From Streptomyces venezuelae (GTDB taxonomy: Bacteria; Actinomycetota; Actinomycetes; Streptomycetales; Streptomycetaceae): a stretch of 64,000 nt of DNA. A program made the translations under genes and the position numbers. The stretch's first letter is position 1, and every line of letters begins with the position of its first letter. The stretch is from the NCBI RefSeq assembly GCF_008642315.1, contig NZ_CP029192.1:7936001-8000000 (forward strand), read 5' to 3'. The notes beneath the pieces are model-generated. The model ran no database searches and had not been told where the DNA came from. It saw only the letters and a program-made list of their open reading frames with translations. Shown here piece after piece: positions 17,720 to 26,531 of this stretch.

Positions 17720-18771
17720 TCCGCGGCGAGTTCGTGGATGCGGGCGCCGGCCGACACACGCGCCACCTCCGCCTCCAGGCGAGGCGAGAAGACTCCCGCG
17801 CGGCGCCGGGCCACTTCCACGTCGAGGTCCGCCATGACGAGCTCGGCGTTGATCGTGGAGCCGGCCCGGTAGCCCGCGCTCGCGGCGTTGATCACCTGCT
17901 CCATGGGGCTCGCGGCGTTGCCCACCGCCCAGACGCCGGGAACGCTCGTGCGGCCGGTCTCGTCCACCTTCGGGTACGGGCCGAACGGGGTGTCCTGGTG
18001 CTCGGCGCCGAGGTCGGTCAGGAGACCGCCGCGGGCCACCGGCCTCGCGGCGACGAACAGCACCGAGCGGGGGAAGACCCGGCCGTCGGCGAGCCGCACG
18101 CCCGCCAGCCGGTCGTCCTCGACCGCGAGGCCCGCGACCTCTCCCTCCACGACCTGGACCCCCGCGGCCGCCAGGCGCTCCCACTCCTCGTCCGGCAGGT
18201 CCCGCACGGTGTGCAGGAACAGGGTCACGTCCTTGGACCACTGGGTGACGAGCAGCGCCTGGTGACTGGTGAAGGGCTCGGACGCCAGGACGCCGAAGGG
18301 TTCGTCCCGCACCTCCCAGCCGTGGCAGTACGGGCAGTGCAGCACGTCACGGCCCCAGCGCTCGGCGACACCCGGCACGTCGGGGAGTTCGTCGACCAGG
18401 CCCGTCGCCATGACGACCCGGCGTGCGTGCACGCCCCCGCCCTCCGCCAGCGCGATCCCGAACTCCCCGGCGCCGTCCGGCCGCACGGCCGACACGCGGT
18501 CGCGCACGACCTCCACCCCGTACCGCGCCAGCTCCCGCCGTCCCTCGGCGAGGAACTCGGCGGGCGGCATGCCGTCCCGCGACAGGTAACCCTGCATGTG
18601 CGCGGCGGGCGCGTTGCGCGGCTCGCCCGCGTCGACGACGAGGACCCGTCGGCGTGAGCGGCCCAGCACGAGGCCGGCGCTCAGCCCCGCCGTTCCCCCG
18701 CCGACGACCACCACGTCGTACGCCTGCCCGTTCCTCATCTCGTTCCGCCTGTCCTGAGCGTTCTCGGTCAT
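17716..18771 (-). CDS. Thioredoxin reductase-like FAD/NAD(P) flavoprotein
   Basis: Pyridine nucleotide-disulfide oxidoreductase of the thioredoxin-reductase group, 351 aa. It has FAD motif YDVVVVGGGTAGLSAGL near the N-terminus, a redox pair in HCPYCHGWE, and the FAD ribose segment VPGVWAVGNAASPM. ATG 18771 (MTENAQDRRNE) is chosen because GGAGG lies 8 nt upstream; ATG 18738 and ATG 18795 are alternatives. It is divergent from an HTH-cupin regulator, separated by a 9-bp inverted repeat, so it is probably that regulator's target. The physiological acceptor is unknown. Confidence 0.85.
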   Translation of the reverse strand: MTENAQDRRNEMRNGQAYDVVVVGGGTAGLSAGLVLGRSRRRVLVVDAGEPRNAPAAHMQGYLSRDGMPPAEFLAEGRRELARYGVEVVRDRVSAVRPDGAGEFGIALAEGGGVHARRVVMATGLVDELPDVPGVAERWGRDVLHCPYCHGWEVRDEPFGVLASEPFTSHQALLVTQWSKDVTLFLHTVRDLPDEEWERLAAAGVQVVEGEVAGLAVEDDRLAGVRLADGRVFPRSVLFVAARPVARGGLLTDLGAEHQDTPFGPYPKVDETGRTSVPGVWAVGNAASPMEQVINAASAGYRAGSTINAELVMADLDVEVARRRAGVFSPRLEAEVARVSAGARIHELAAD

Positions 18772-18806
18772 CGCGACCACCTCCACTCGCACCATGCCCC
18801 CAGTCG

Positions 18807-18840
18807 TGCGGTATCGACAAGCAGCCTTGCTGATACCGCA
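18807..18840. promoter_or_regulatory. TGCGGTATC-n16-GATACCGCA inverted repeat, divergent operator
   Basis: Perfect 9-bp inverted repeat: TGCGGTATC at 18807-18815 and GATACCGCA at 18832-18840. A nested AGCA-n4-TGCT lies inside the spacer. It sits in the short gap between the flavoprotein and regulator genes and overlaps where both promoters must lie. This is the expected place for autoregulation by the divergent HTH-cupin protein. Confidence 0.6.
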
Positions 18841-18849
18841 AGAAGTGTC

Positions 18850-19500
18850 ATGATGGTCGGCATGAGTGAAAAGCGCGCCGGGCACGGCCGGGAAGGCGAC
18901 ACCGGGGAACCGGAAGCCATGGATCAGGTCCTCACCGAGGTGGGCCCCAGGCTCCGCCGCATCCGCAAGGAGCGCGGCGCCACCCTCGCCGGCCTCTCCG
19001 CGGCCACCGGTATCTCCGTCAGCACCCTGTCCCGCCTGGAGTCCGGGCATCGCAAGCCCAGCCTCGAACTGCTCCTGCCGATCGCCCGCGCCCATCAGGT
19101 GCCCCTGGATGAGCTGGTCGGCGCCCCGCCGGTCGGCGACCCGCGCGTGCGGGCCAAGCCGATCGTCCGGCACGGGCGCACCATGCTGCCGCTCACCCGA
19201 CAGCCCGGCGGCCTCCAGGCGTACAAGGTGGTCGAGCCGGCCCGCACCTCGCCCGCTCCGGACCCGCAGACGCACGAGGGGTACGAGTGGCTGTACGTGC
19301 TCTCGGGCAGGCTGCGCCTGATCCTCGGCGACCACGACGTGGTGCTCGGGCCGGGGGAGGCGGCGGAGTTCGACACCCGGGTCCCGCACTGGTTCGGGGC
19401 GACGAGCGAGGGGGGTGCGGAGTTCATCAGCCTCTTCGGGCCGCAGGGGGAGCGGATGCACGTACGGGCCCGGCCCACCCGCAAGGGTGAGGCGGACTGA
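18850..19500 (+). CDS. XRE-family regulator with C-terminal cupin domain
   Basis: DNA-binding transcriptional regulator, up to 216 aa. A helix-turn-helix of the Cro/C1 type spans about residues 25-85 (LRRIRKERGATLAGLSAATG ... SRLESGHRKPSLELL). A cupin sensor domain follows, with HEGYEWLYVLSGRLRLILGD and PHWFG near the end. Possible starts are ATG 18850, 18853 or 18862; the first is taken because AGAAG precedes it, but the choice is weak. Divergent from the CPYC flavoprotein, with a strong inverted repeat between them. Confidence 0.85.
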   Translation: MMVGMSEKRAGHGREGDTGEPEAMDQVLTEVGPRLRRIRKERGATLAGLSAATGISVSTLSRLESGHRKPSLELLLPIARAHQVPLDELVGAPPVGDPRVRAKPIVRHGRTMLPLTRQPGGLQAYKVVEPARTSPAPDPQTHEGYEWLYVLSGRLRLILGDHDVVLGPGEAAEFDTRVPHWFGATSEGGAEFISLFGPQGERMHVRARPTRKGEAD

Positions 19501-19542
19501 AAGGGGCGCGGGAGGGTGCCACGGGGCTGTTCCCTTGGGGGC

Positions 19543-19559
19543 AAGCGACCGCTTAGTAT
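19543..19559 (+). promoter_or_regulatory. AAGCG-AC-CGCTT palindrome overlapping a TAGTAT -10 box
   Basis: AAGCGACCGCTT at 19543-19554 is a palindrome with a 2-bp centre. The next bases, TAGTAT (19554-19559), look like a -10 hexamer about 42 bp before the quinone reductase start. This is suited to repression of the reductase/acyl-CoA dehydrogenase operon by a dimeric (for example TetR-family) regulator, though none is encoded beside it. Confidence 0.4.
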
Positions 19560-19600
19560 GCGGACGAGCATGGTCTACGACAGCCCCGTGGAGGCCCCGC

Positions 19601-20569
19601 ATGCAGGCATGGCAAGTGCACGAGAACGGCGAGCCGGGCGAGGTGATGCGTCTCGCCGAGGTGGAACGCCCTCCGCTCGACGAGGGGCAGGTGCTGCTGA
19701 AGGTCCGCGCCGCGAACATCAACTTCCCGGACGCGCTGCTCTGCCGGGGGCAGTACCAGGTCAGGCCGCCGCTGCCGTTCACGCCGGGTGTGGAGATCTG
19801 CGGTGAGACGATGGGCGGGGAGCGCGTGATCGCCAACTCCGTGCTGCCGTACGGAGGTCTCGCCGAGTACGCCGTCGCGGACGCGGCCGGGCTGCTGCCC
19901 GCCCCCGACGCGCTCGACGACGCGGAGGCCGCCGCGCTCCACATCGGCTACCAGACCGGCTGGTTCGCCCTGCACCGCCGCGCGCACCTCCAGGAGGGCG
20001 AGACGCTGCTCGTGCACGCGGCCGCCGGTGGTGTGGGCAGCGCCGCGGTGCAGCTCGGCAAGGCGGCGGGCGCCAAGGTCATCGGCGTCGTCGGCGGCGA
20101 GGAGAAGGCGCGGGTCGCGCGCGAGCTGGGCTGCGACCTCGTCCTCGACCGGCGCTCGGACGATGTGATCGGCGCCGTCAAGGAAGCGACCGGCGGACGC
20201 GGCGCCGACGTGATCTACGACCCCGTGGGCGGCGACGCCTACACGAAGTCCGCGAAGTGCGTGGCCTTCGAGGGCCGCATCGTCGTCATCGGTTTCGCCA
20301 GCGGCTCCATCCCGACCCCCGCGCTCAACCACGCCCTCGTGAAGAACTACTCGATCGTGGGCCTGCACTGGGGCCTGTACAAGACCAAGGACCCGCGCTC
20401 CATCCTGCGCTGCCACGAGGAGCTCACCGAACTCGCCGCCAAGGGCGCCATCAAGCCGCTGGTGAGCGAGCGCGTGCCGATGGCCGACGGGGCGTCCGCC
20501 GTGCAGCGCGTCGCCGACGGCGTCACCACCGGCCGCGTGGTCGTCCTGCCGCACGGTGGTGCCGCATGA
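19601..20569 (+). CDS. NADPH:quinone oxidoreductase family protein (zinc-independent MDR)
   Basis: Medium-chain dehydrogenase/reductase of the quinone oxidoreductase type, 322 aa. N-terminal GroES-like domain with NINFPDALLCRGQYQ and PFTPGVEICGE. Rossmann motif VHAAAGGVGSAAVQLGKAAG, then GADVIYDPVGGD. The catalytic zinc-binding Cys/His set of alcohol dehydrogenases is missing. It begins an operon with two acyl-CoA dehydrogenases, overlapping the first by ATGA. A role in re-oxidising or processing acyl-CoA intermediates is possible but inferred only from position. Confidence 0.87.
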   Translation: MQAWQVHENGEPGEVMRLAEVERPPLDEGQVLLKVRAANINFPDALLCRGQYQVRPPLPFTPGVEICGETMGGERVIANSVLPYGGLAEYAVADAAGLLPAPDALDDAEAAALHIGYQTGWFALHRRAHLQEGETLLVHAAAGGVGSAAVQLGKAAGAKVIGVVGGEEKARVARELGCDLVLDRRSDDVIGAVKEATGGRGADVIYDPVGGDAYTKSAKCVAFEGRIVVIGFASGSIPTPALNHALVKNYSIVGLHWGLYKTKDPRSILRCHEELTELAAKGAIKPLVSERVPMADGASAVQRVADGVTTGRVVVLPHGGAA

Positions 20570-21753
20570 TCGACGCCGACGGACTCCGTACCCGTACACG
20601 CGCGTTGCTCGCGGCGCACCCGCCCGCCACCACGGACCGCGCCGACTTCCTCAAGGCCCGCTTCGACGCCGGACTCGCCTGGGTGCACTACCCCGAGGGC
20701 CTCGGCGGCCTCGGCGCGCCCCGCTCCCTCCAGGCCGTCGTGGACGCCGAACTGGAGGCCGCAGGCGCACCCGACAACGACCCCCGCCGCATCGGCATCG
20801 GCCTCGGCATGGCCGCGCCGACCGTTCTAGGCTTCGGCACCGAGGAGCAGAAGCAGCGCTTCCTGCGCCCGCTGTGGACCGGTGACGAGGTGTGGTGCCA
20901 GCTCTTCAGCGAGCCGGGCGCGGGTTCCGACCTCGCGGCGCTCGGCACGCGCGCCGTCCGCGACGGGGAGAACGGCGACTGGGTGGTGAACGGCCAGAAG
21001 GTGTGGACGTCCAGCGCCCACACCGCGCGCTGGGCCATCCTCATCGCCCGCACCGATCCGGACCTGCCCAAGCACCGCGGCATCACGTACTTCGTGTGCG
21101 ACATGACCGACCCCGGCGTCGAGGTGCGGCCGCTGCGCCAGATCACCGGCGAGGCGGAGTTCAACGAGGTGTTCCTCACCGACGTGCGCATTCCCGACGC
21201 GCACCGGCTCGGCGAGGTCGGCGACGGCTGGAAGGTCGCCCAGACCACCCTCATGAACGAGCGCGTCTCCATCGGCGGCATGCGCATCCCGCGCGAGGGC
21301 GGCATGATCGGCCCCGTCGCCAAGGCCTGGCGCGACCGCCCCGACCTGCGCACCCACGACCTCCACCAGCGCCTCATGAAGCTCTGGGTCGACGCGGAGG
21401 TCGCCAGGCTCACCGGCGAGCGGCTGCGCCAGCAGCTCGTCGCGGGGCAGCCGGGCCCCGAGGGCTCCGGCATGAAGCTGGGCTTCGCCCGCCTCAACCA
21501 GGAGATCAGCGGCCTGGAAGTGGAACTCCTCGGCGAGGAGGGGCTGTTGTACGACGACTGGACGATGCGCAGGCCCGAGCTCGTCGACTTCACGGGCCGC
21601 GACGCGGGCTATCGCTACCTGCGGTCCAAGGGCAACAGCATCGAGGGCGGGACCAGCGAGGTCCTGCTGAACATCGTCGCCGAGCGCGTCCTCGGCCTGC
21701 CCGCCGAGCCGCGCACCGACAAGGACGTAGCCTGGAAGGACCTCGCGCGATGA
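20566..21753 (+). CDS. Acyl-CoA dehydrogenase, first of pair
   Basis: FAD-dependent acyl-CoA dehydrogenase, 395 aa, introducing a 2,3-double bond in an acyl-CoA. Visible: the substrate/FAD segment LFSEPGAGSDLAALGTRAV, WVVNGQKVWTSSAHTA, NEVFLTDVRIP, and the C-terminal GNSIEGGTSEVLLNIVAERV. The catalytic base position is not resolved from motifs alone. The gene overlaps both neighbours by 4 bp. Paired dissimilar ACAD genes like this often encode heteromeric FadE enzymes for steroid or branched side chains in actinobacteria, so substrate remains open. Confidence 0.87.
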   Translation: MIDADGLRTRTRALLAAHPPATTDRADFLKARFDAGLAWVHYPEGLGGLGAPRSLQAVVDAELEAAGAPDNDPRRIGIGLGMAAPTVLGFGTEEQKQRFLRPLWTGDEVWCQLFSEPGAGSDLAALGTRAVRDGENGDWVVNGQKVWTSSAHTARWAILIARTDPDLPKHRGITYFVCDMTDPGVEVRPLRQITGEAEFNEVFLTDVRIPDAHRLGEVGDGWKVAQTTLMNERVSIGGMRIPREGGMIGPVAKAWRDRPDLRTHDLHQRLMKLWVDAEVARLTGERLRQQLVAGQPGPEGSGMKLGFARLNQEISGLEVELLGEEGLLYDDWTMRRPELVDFTGRDAGYRYLRSKGNSIEGGTSEVLLNIVAERVLGLPAEPRTDKDVAWKDLAR

Positions 21754-22853
21754 GCGACCTGCTGTACTCCGAAGAGGAAGAGGCGCTGCGCTCGGCCGTG
21801 CGGGGCCTGCTCGCCGACCGGTGCGACGCCGCCACCGTCCTCGCCCGCGCCGAGTCCCCGGCCGCCGACGGACCGCACGACCGCGAACTGTGGAAGGCGC
21901 TCACCGAAGGCATGGGTCTCGCCGGGCTCCTCGTCCCGGAGGAGCTGGGCGGTCAGGGCGCCACGCATCGCGAAGCGGCCGTCGTCCTGGAGGAGTTGGG
22001 CCGCGCGGTCGCGCCCGTGCCCTACCTCACCAGTGCCGTCGTCGCCACCGAGACGCTGCTCGCCTGTACGGGGAGCGAGGCCACCGAACTGCTCGCGGCG
22101 CTCGCCGCCGGGCGCACGGTGGCCGCGCTCGCGGTGGGTCTCGCGGCCGCCCCAGGGGCCGCCTTCCCGGGCGTACGTCACGTAGAGGGTGCCCTGCACG
22201 GCGAGTCGACCGGCATCGCGGACGCGGCCGGCGCCGACATCCTGCTCGTCCCCGCCGACGACGGCGCGCTCCACGCCGTCCACACGGCGCAGGACGGTGT
22301 CACCGTCACCCCGCGGACCTCCCTTGACCTCACCCGGCCCCTCGCCACCGTGACGTTCGAGGGCGCCGCGGCGCGCGAGCTCACCCGGGACGCCGCCCCG
22401 GCGGTACGGCGCGGCCTGCGGGCCGGTGCCGCGCTGCTCGCCTCGGAACAGCTCGGGGTCGCCGAGTGGTGCCTGACGGAGACCGTCGGGTACACGAAGG
22501 AGCGCAACCAGTTCAACCGGCCCGTGGGCTCATTCCAGGCGCTCAAGCACCGCCTCGCGGAGCTGTGGCTGGAGGTCGTGAACACCCGCGCCGCGGCGCG
22601 CAACGCCGCCGACGCGCTCGCCACGGAGAGCGCCGACGCGGACGTGGCGACCGCGCTCGCCCAGGCGTACGCCGCCCCCGTGGCGGTGCACGCCGCCGAG
22701 GAGGCGCTGCAACTGCACGGCGGCATCGGCATGACCTGGGAGCACCCCGTCCACCTGTACCTGAAGCGCGCCAAGGCGGACTCGATCGCCTACGGCACGG
22801 CGGGCCGGCACCGTGCGGCGCTGGCGGAGCTGGTTGATCTCAGGGCCCCCTGA
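21750..22853 (+). CDS. Acyl-CoA dehydrogenase, second of pair
   Basis: Second FadE-type subunit, 367 aa, starting with ATG overlapping the previous stop. It is more divergent: the middle domain (residues ~120-220) is Ala-rich and lacks the clear SEPGAGSD motif. The C-terminal domain keeps RNQFNRPVGSFQALKHRLAE and LHGGIGMTWEHPVHLYLKRA. Loss of FAD/substrate motifs in one partner fits alpha2beta2 heteromeric acyl-CoA dehydrogenases, where each partner supplies part of the active site. The 3' end contains a small tandem duplication and is followed by a strong terminator. Confidence 0.85.
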   Translation: MSDLLYSEEEEALRSAVRGLLADRCDAATVLARAESPAADGPHDRELWKALTEGMGLAGLLVPEELGGQGATHREAAVVLEELGRAVAPVPYLTSAVVATETLLACTGSEATELLAALAAGRTVAALAVGLAAAPGAAFPGVRHVEGALHGESTGIADAAGADILLVPADDGALHAVHTAQDGVTVTPRTSLDLTRPLATVTFEGAAARELTRDAAPAVRRGLRAGAALLASEQLGVAEWCLTETVGYTKERNQFNRPVGSFQALKHRLAELWLEVVNTRAAARNAADALATESADADVATALAQAYAAPVAVHAAEEALQLHGGIGMTWEHPVHLYLKRAKADSIAYGTAGRHRAALAELVDLRAP

Positions 22854-22887
22854 GCCCCGACACGTCAGGGCCCCCGAGCCCCGACAC
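22840..22887. repeat. Short tandem duplication across a stop codon
   Basis: Two near-identical ~23-bp units, TCAGGGCCCCC(T)GAGCCCCGACAC, lie head to tail at about 22840-22863 and 22865-22887. The first copy contains the TGA stop of the second acyl-CoA dehydrogenase. It looks like a local replication-slippage duplication in the 3' flank. Confidence 0.55.
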
Positions 22888-22908
22888 CCCACCCCCGTAT
22901 TTTTGATG

Positions 22909-22943
22909 CAGCCCGCACCTACCAGGTGCGGGCTGCGCGTTTT
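22909..22943 (+). terminator. Rho-independent terminator of the acyl-CoA dehydrogenase operon
   Basis: Perfect 11-bp stem CAGCCCGCACC / GGTGCGGGCTG (22909-22919 and 22925-22935) with a 5-nt loop TACCA, followed by CGCG and TTTT at 22940-22943. It lies 55 bp after the operon's last stop. Confidence 0.8.
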
Positions 22944-22962
22944 ACGCCGTCATTACGTAGGG

Positions 22963-22984
22963 CATAATTGCGAGCCGTTCGCAA
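22963..22984 (+). promoter_or_regulatory. Putative promoter and operator of the oligopeptide-type ABC operon
   Basis: CATAAT (22963-22968) resembles a -10 box, with a weak TTTTAC -35 about 17 bp upstream. Immediately overlapping is TTGCGA-gccgt-TCGCAA (22968-22984), a perfect 6-bp inverted repeat. A nested CCGTT-n6-AACGG also lies here. The binding-protein start is about 31 bp downstream. Confidence 0.45.
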
Positions 22985-23015
22985 CAACGGTTGATCTTCA
23001 GTAGGGGTGTGGAGC

Positions 23016-24605
23016 ATGAGGGCCCGATCGATACGGGGCGCAGGCGCGACGGCGACGGCGGCCGCGATAGCGGTCGCCGCCTCCGCGTGCTCGGCGCCGG
23101 GCGACGGCGGCAGCGACGCGAAGGACTCCGCGGTCGTCGGCATCGCCTACGAACCCGAGACCCTCAGCCCGCTCCTCGGCTACGGCAAGGACGGCAACTC
23201 GAAGATCTTCGACGGCCTGCTCACGCACGACGCCGACATGAAGCTCAAGCCGGCCCTCGCGGCCGAGCTGCCCGAGGTCGCCGACGACGGCAAGACCTAC
23301 ACGTACAAGCTGCGCAAGGGCGTCAAGTTCAGCGACGGCAAGCCCTTCTCCGCCAAGGACGTCGTCTTCACGTACGAGACGATCCTCGACAAGAAGACGA
23401 ACAACGCCTCCAAGACCGAGCTGGACGCCGTCAGGAGCGTCGAGGCCAAGGACGCCGACACCGTCGTCTTCCACCTCAAGTACCCCTACGCGCCGTTCGC
23501 CGAGCGCACCGTCCTGCCCATCGCCCCCGAGCACGTCGCGGGCAAGCAGGACGTGAACACCGGCACCTTCACCACCAAGCCGGTCGGCACAGGACCGTAC
23601 AAGCTGGTCAAGTGGTCCAAGGGCGAGAAGCTGACCTTCAAGGCCAACCCCGACTACTGGGGCGGCGCGCCGAAGGTCAAGAACTTCACCATGGCGATCA
23701 TCAAGGACGACGACATCCGCGCCACCCGGCTCGACGCCGGTGAGCTCGACGGCGCGATCCTGCCGCCCAACCTCGCCAAGAAGTACAAGAGCGACGACGC
23801 CAAGAACACCTACGCCGCCAAGACCTTCGACTACCGCGTGGTGACCCTGCCCACCGGCAACGAGGTCACGGGCGACACCGACATCCGCCGCGCCCTCGAC
23901 ACCGGCGTGAACCGCAAGGCCATGGTCGACTCGATCCTGTACGGCGAGGGCAAGGAGGCCTACGGGCCCGTCCCGACCGACAGCCCCTGGTTCACCAAGG
24001 GCACCGAGCGCAAGTTCGACGCCGACAAGGCGAAGAAGATCCTCGACGACGCCGGATGGAAGCCGGGCAAGGACGGCATCCGCGAGAAGGACGGCGTCCA
24101 GGCGAAGTTCCCGCTCTGGTACCTCTCCGGCGACAAGCTCCGCCAGGACCACGCCCTCGCCTACGCCTCCGACGCCAAGAAGATCGGCGTCAAGGTGGAG
24201 GTGCAGTCCGGCACGTGGGAGGTCATCGAGCCCCGCATGCCCAAGGACGCGGTCCTCGCCGGCGGCGGCTCCCCGGCGGACCCCGACTTCGACCAGTACA
24301 CGCTCCTGAAGTCCTCCCTCGCCGGTGACGGCTTCAACAACATGGCGCACTACGACAACCCCAAGGTCGACAAGGCCCTGGAGGAAGCCCGCAAGAGCGG
24401 CGACCACGCCAAGCGCCAGGCCGCGTACGACACCATCCAGCGCGAGCTCGTGAAGAACCCCGGCTACACGTTCCTCACCCACATCGACCACCTCTACGTC
24501 GTCGACAAGAAGTTCGGCGACCTGACCACCCAGGTCGAGCCGCACGACCACGGACTGGCCTCCGGCCCCTGGTGGAACGTCGAGGACTGGCAGCCGAAGA
24601 AGTGA
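23016..24605 (+). CDS. Peptide/nickel-type ABC transporter substrate-binding lipoprotein
   Basis: Extracytoplasmic solute-binding protein family 5, 529 aa. The N-terminus MRARSIRG plus an Ala-rich core ending at ASAC gives a lipobox, with Cys24 lipidated. The mature protein starts VVGIAYEPETLSPLLGYG. It contains LRKGVKFSDGKPFSAKDVVF and TKPVGTGPYKLVKW, signatures of DppA/OppA/NikA. ATG 23016 is preferred (GGGG/GGAG just upstream); GTG 23007 is in frame. First gene of a five-gene importer operon. The ligand (peptide, nickel chelate or other) cannot be fixed from sequence. Confidence 0.88.
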   Translation: MRARSIRGAGATATAAAIAVAASACSAPGDGGSDAKDSAVVGIAYEPETLSPLLGYGKDGNSKIFDGLLTHDADMKLKPALAAELPEVADDGKTYTYKLRKGVKFSDGKPFSAKDVVFTYETILDKKTNNASKTELDAVRSVEAKDADTVVFHLKYPYAPFAERTVLPIAPEHVAGKQDVNTGTFTTKPVGTGPYKLVKWSKGEKLTFKANPDYWGGAPKVKNFTMAIIKDDDIRATRLDAGELDGAILPPNLAKKYKSDDAKNTYAAKTFDYRVVTLPTGNEVTGDTDIRRALDTGVNRKAMVDSILYGEGKEAYGPVPTDSPWFTKGTERKFDADKAKKILDDAGWKPGKDGIREKDGVQAKFPLWYLSGDKLRQDHALAYASDAKKIGVKVEVQSGTWEVIEPRMPKDAVLAGGGSPADPDFDQYTLLKSSLAGDGFNNMAHYDNPKVDKALEEARKSGDHAKRQAAYDTIQRELVKNPGYTFLTHIDHLYVVDKKFGDLTTQVEPHDHGLASGPWWNVEDWQPKK

Positions 24606-25636
24606 CACCGGCACCGGCGATATCCAAGACCCCGAGGGAGGCGACGCGCCGTCGCCTCCCCTGGGGGCCGATGGCGCGCCTCGTGGGCCGGCGGGCCCTG
24701 TTCGCCGTCCCCGTGCTGCTGGTCGTCACCTTCGGGGTCTTCGCCGTCGCCGCCGCGTCGCCCTTCGACCCCGTCAAGGCGTACGCGGGCACGGCAGGGC
24801 TCACCGCCTCGCAGGAGAACCTCGACCAGCTGCGCGCCAACCTCGGCGTCGACCGGCCGCTGGCCGCTCGCTGGTGGGACTGGCTGACCTCGGCGCTCAC
24901 CGGTGACTTCGGGGACTCCAGCACCCTCAGGCAGCCCGTCGCGGACGCCATCGGCGAACGCATCGGCTGGTCCGTGCTGCTCGCCGCGACCGCGTTCGTC
25001 GTCGCCATCCTGCTCGGCACCGCGCTCGGTGTGCTCGCCGCGCGCAGGCCCGGCGGCTGGCTCGACCGCGCCGTGACGTCCCTCGCGTACACCCTCGAAG
25101 CCGCCCCGCCCTTCTGGCTCGGCCTGCTCGCCGTCTGGCTGTTCGCGCTGAAACTGGGCGTCCTGCCCTCCGGCGGACTGACCGACACGGCCAGCTCGAC
25201 CGTGACGGCCGGACAGGTCGCGAGCCACCTGGTGCTGCCCGCCGCCGTGCTCGCGATCTCGCAGCTGCCGTGGTTCGTCCTGTACGTGCGTCAGGGGGTC
25301 GGCGACGCCCTCGGCGACGACCCCGTGCGCGGGGCACGCGCGCGTGGCCTCGCCGAACGGACCGTGCTCCTCGGCCACGCGCTGCGCTCCGGCATGCTGC
25401 CCGTCCTCACGCTCATCGGCTCGCGCGTGCCCGAACTCATCACCGGAGCGCTCCTGGTGGAGACCGTCTTCAGCTGGCCCGGCATCGCCGCGGCCACCGT
25501 GCAGGCCGCGACCTCCGTGGACTTCCCGCTGCTGGCCGCGCTGACCGCGCTCGCCACCGTCGCGGTCCTCCTGGGCAACCTCGTGGCCGACCTCCTGTAC
25601 GGCCTCGCCGATCCGAGGGTGGGATTCGATGGCTGA
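24602..25636 (+). CDS. Peptide/nickel-type ABC permease (DppB-like)
   Basis: First membrane subunit, 344 aa from GTG 24602, which overlaps the binding-protein stop (GTGA). After a cytoplasmic basic segment comes a first span (FAVPVLLVVTFGVFAVAA), then a large external loop, then five more spans. The EAA loop contains DDPVRGARARGLAERTVLLG. The DppB-type hallmark of a long first periplasmic loop with LRANLGVDRPL is present. The 3' end overlaps the next permease by 8 bp. Confidence 0.87.
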   Translation: MTPAPAISKTPREATRRRLPWGPMARLVGRRALFAVPVLLVVTFGVFAVAAASPFDPVKAYAGTAGLTASQENLDQLRANLGVDRPLAARWWDWLTSALTGDFGDSSTLRQPVADAIGERIGWSVLLAATAFVVAILLGTALGVLAARRPGGWLDRAVTSLAYTLEAAPPFWLGLLAVWLFALKLGVLPSGGLTDTASSTVTAGQVASHLVLPAAVLAISQLPWFVLYVRQGVGDALGDDPVRGARARGLAERTVLLGHALRSGMLPVLTLIGSRVPELITGALLVETVFSWPGIAAATVQAATSVDFPLLAALTALATVAVLLGNLVADLLYGLADPRVGFDG

Positions 25637-26531
25637 GACGACCGAGATGACCGGGACGGCTGAGAACGCCGACATCGTGTGGCGCGACCGGGGCGGTGCG
25701 CGCCGCTCCACGCGCGCGTGGCGGGTGCGCACCTCCGCGGTGCTCGTCGCCGCGGTCGTCCTCGCCGTCCTCCTCGTACCCCCGCTCGTCCACCTCGACG
25801 AGCAGGCCGTCGACCTCGCGTCGAAGCTGCGGCCGCCGTCGCTCGCGCACCCCTTCGGCACCGACGACGTGGGCCGCGACCTGCTGCTGCGCTGCGTGTA
25901 CGGGCTTCGGGTCTCGCTCCTCGTCGGTGTCGTCGCGGCGGTCGTCGCCACCGTCATCGGCACGGCGGTGGGCGCGCTGGCCGCCGCCTCCGGAGGCTGG
26001 GTGGACCGCCTGGTCATGCGGCTCGTCGACGTCTTCGCGTCCGTGCCGCACCTGCTGCTCGGCATCTTCATCGTCGCGATGTTCCGGCCCGGCGTCTGGC
26101 CTGTCGTCGTGTCCGTGGCGCTCACGCACTGGCTGTCCACCGCCCGCATCGTGCGCGCCGAGGTCCTGTCGCTGCGCTCGCGGCCCTACGTCGACGCGGC
26201 GATCTCCGGCGGCGCCTCGCGGCTGCGCGTCGCCGTGCGGCACCTGCTGCCCGGCGTCCTGCCGCAGGCCGGACTCGCCGCCGTCCTGATGGTGCCGCAC
26301 GCCATCTGGCACGAGTCCGCGCTGTCCTTCCTGGGCCTCGGCCTCCCTTCCCACCAGGCGAGCCTCGGCACGCTCGTGCAGAGCGCCCGCGGCTCGCTCC
26401 TCGCGGGCGACTGGTGGCCGACGCTGTTCCCCGGCCTGTTCATCATCGTGCCCACCCTGGCGATCGCGGGCCTCGCGGGCGCCTGGCGTGAACGGATCAA
26501 CCCCCGGCGCCGATCGGAGCTCATGCTGTGA
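25629..26531 (+). CDS. Peptide/nickel-type ABC permease (DppC-like)
   Basis: Second membrane subunit, 300 aa. It has the DppC-type motif HPFGTDDVGRDLLLRCVYGLR after the first span, where the GTDxxGRD signature is diagnostic. Six predicted spans and an EAA loop around YVDAAISGGASRLRVAVRHLLP follow. Overlaps the preceding permease by 8 bp and the ATPase by 4 bp, so all five genes are one transcript. Confidence 0.88.
   Translation: MAETTEMTGTAENADIVWRDRGGARRSTRAWRVRTSAVLVAAVVLAVLLVPPLVHLDEQAVDLASKLRPPSLAHPFGTDDVGRDLLLRCVYGLRVSLLVGVVAAVVATVIGTAVGALAAASGGWVDRLVMRLVDVFASVPHLLLGIFIVAMFRPGVWPVVVSVALTHWLSTARIVRAEVLSLRSRPYVDAAISGGASRLRVAVRHLLPGVLPQAGLAAVLMVPHAIWHESALSFLGLGLPSHQASLGTLVQSARGSLLAGDWWPTLFPGLFIIVPTLAIAGLAGAWRERINPRRRSELML

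Noticed and set aside
24494..26149. 551-residue open frame on the minus strand
   Set aside because: Shadow frame opposite the ABC importer genes: skewed Arg/Gly/Thr composition, no recognisable domain, while the plus strand has clear families.
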